Below, in pieces: positions 5,620-5,759 of a stretch of 5,759 nt of DNA. The stretch is from Lachnospiraceae bacterium UBA3820. Its GTDB lineage: Bacteria > Bacillota > Clostridia > Lachnospirales > Lachnospiraceae. The position numbers were made by a program, and so were the translations under genes. A model generated the notes under the pieces. The model worked only from the letters and a program-made list of their open reading frames with translations. It was not told where the DNA came from and ran no database searches. The DNA is taken from the NCBI GenBank assembly GCA_002369325.1, contig DFDU01000072.1, forward strand, positions 1-5,759. The letters are read 5' to 3'. Position 1 is the stretch's first letter, and each line of letters begins with the position of its first letter.

Positions 5620-5759
5620 TTATGCCCTATGTCCGCCAATTTGTCTGTTTCTTTCTTTCATGGTCGCACCCTCTTCAAAATTGGTTCCCTTTAATATGGC
5701 ATTTTTTCCGAAACGTTTTTTTATGCTTATCATAGCCTGCTGCATCTTTTTTTCTTTTT
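5620..5759 (-). CDS. Y-family DNA polymerase (DinB/UmuC-like), C-terminal end only
   Basis: Forty-five residues and a TAA stop are present; the rest of the gene lies beyond the right edge. The visible tail includes KRFGKNAILKG, NFEEGAT, KERN and the terminal QIGGHRA. This matches the conserved C-terminus of the Firmicutes Y-family polymerases related to UvrX/YqjW of Bacillus. These enzymes copy past damaged template bases and are often part of the SOS response. No catalytic residue falls inside the window, so the call rests on the tail and on the adjoining YolD-like gene, a common partner. The promoter, and any LexA site, would be off the window. Confidence 0.8.
   Translation of the reverse strand, partial: KEKKMQQAMISIKKRFGKNAILKGTNFEEGATMKERNRQIGGHRA

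Overview
The window looks like a piece of a low-GC, anaerobic Firmicute chromosome, most likely class Clostridia and probably Lachnospiraceae-like. This rests on strong AGGAGG-type ribosome sites, an AT-rich base composition, a flavin reductase-rubredoxin fusion typical of anaerobes, a YolD-like gene beside a Y-family polymerase, and a large membrane-anchored LuxR-type regulator. The family placement is inference; nothing here identifies a species.

Layout. Positions 1-241 (minus) hold the first 80 codons of an extremely Gln/Tyr-rich protein with an 11-residue tandem repeat; the rest lies off the left edge. Positions 242-464 are a divergent intergenic region with plausible promoters for both flanking genes and two sets of palindromes placed like operators. 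Positions 465-2225 (plus) encode a 586-residue protein with about 12 membrane segments followed by two LuxR/GerE-like helix-turn-helix domains. This is the least ordinary gene of the window.

From 2237 to the right edge everything reads leftward as one compact set of genes. In order of transcription they are: the C-terminal end of a Y-family DNA polymerase (5620-5759), a YolD-like protein (5186-5596), a chorismate mutase-like protein with an extra C-terminal region (4660-5178), dihydroorotase pyrC (3360-4649), D-aminoacyl-tRNA deacylase dtd (2896-3345), and a flavin reductase-rubredoxin fusion (2237-2854). Gaps are only 7 to 41 bases, and the pyrC Shine-Dalgarno overlaps the preceding stop codon, so they are very probably co-transcribed from a promoter beyond the right edge. 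The set mixes translesion synthesis, aromatic amino acid biosynthesis, pyrimidine biosynthesis, translation quality control and redox chemistry. It reads as a housekeeping operon rather than a single pathway.

The leftward set and the regulator gene converge with only 11 bases between their stop codons, and no clear intrinsic terminator is visible there. I see no tRNA, rRNA, CRISPR array, insertion sequence or phage gene. The best candidate for something new is the double-HTH membrane regulator together with the palindromes in its upstream region and the divergent Gln/Tyr-rich gene it may control.
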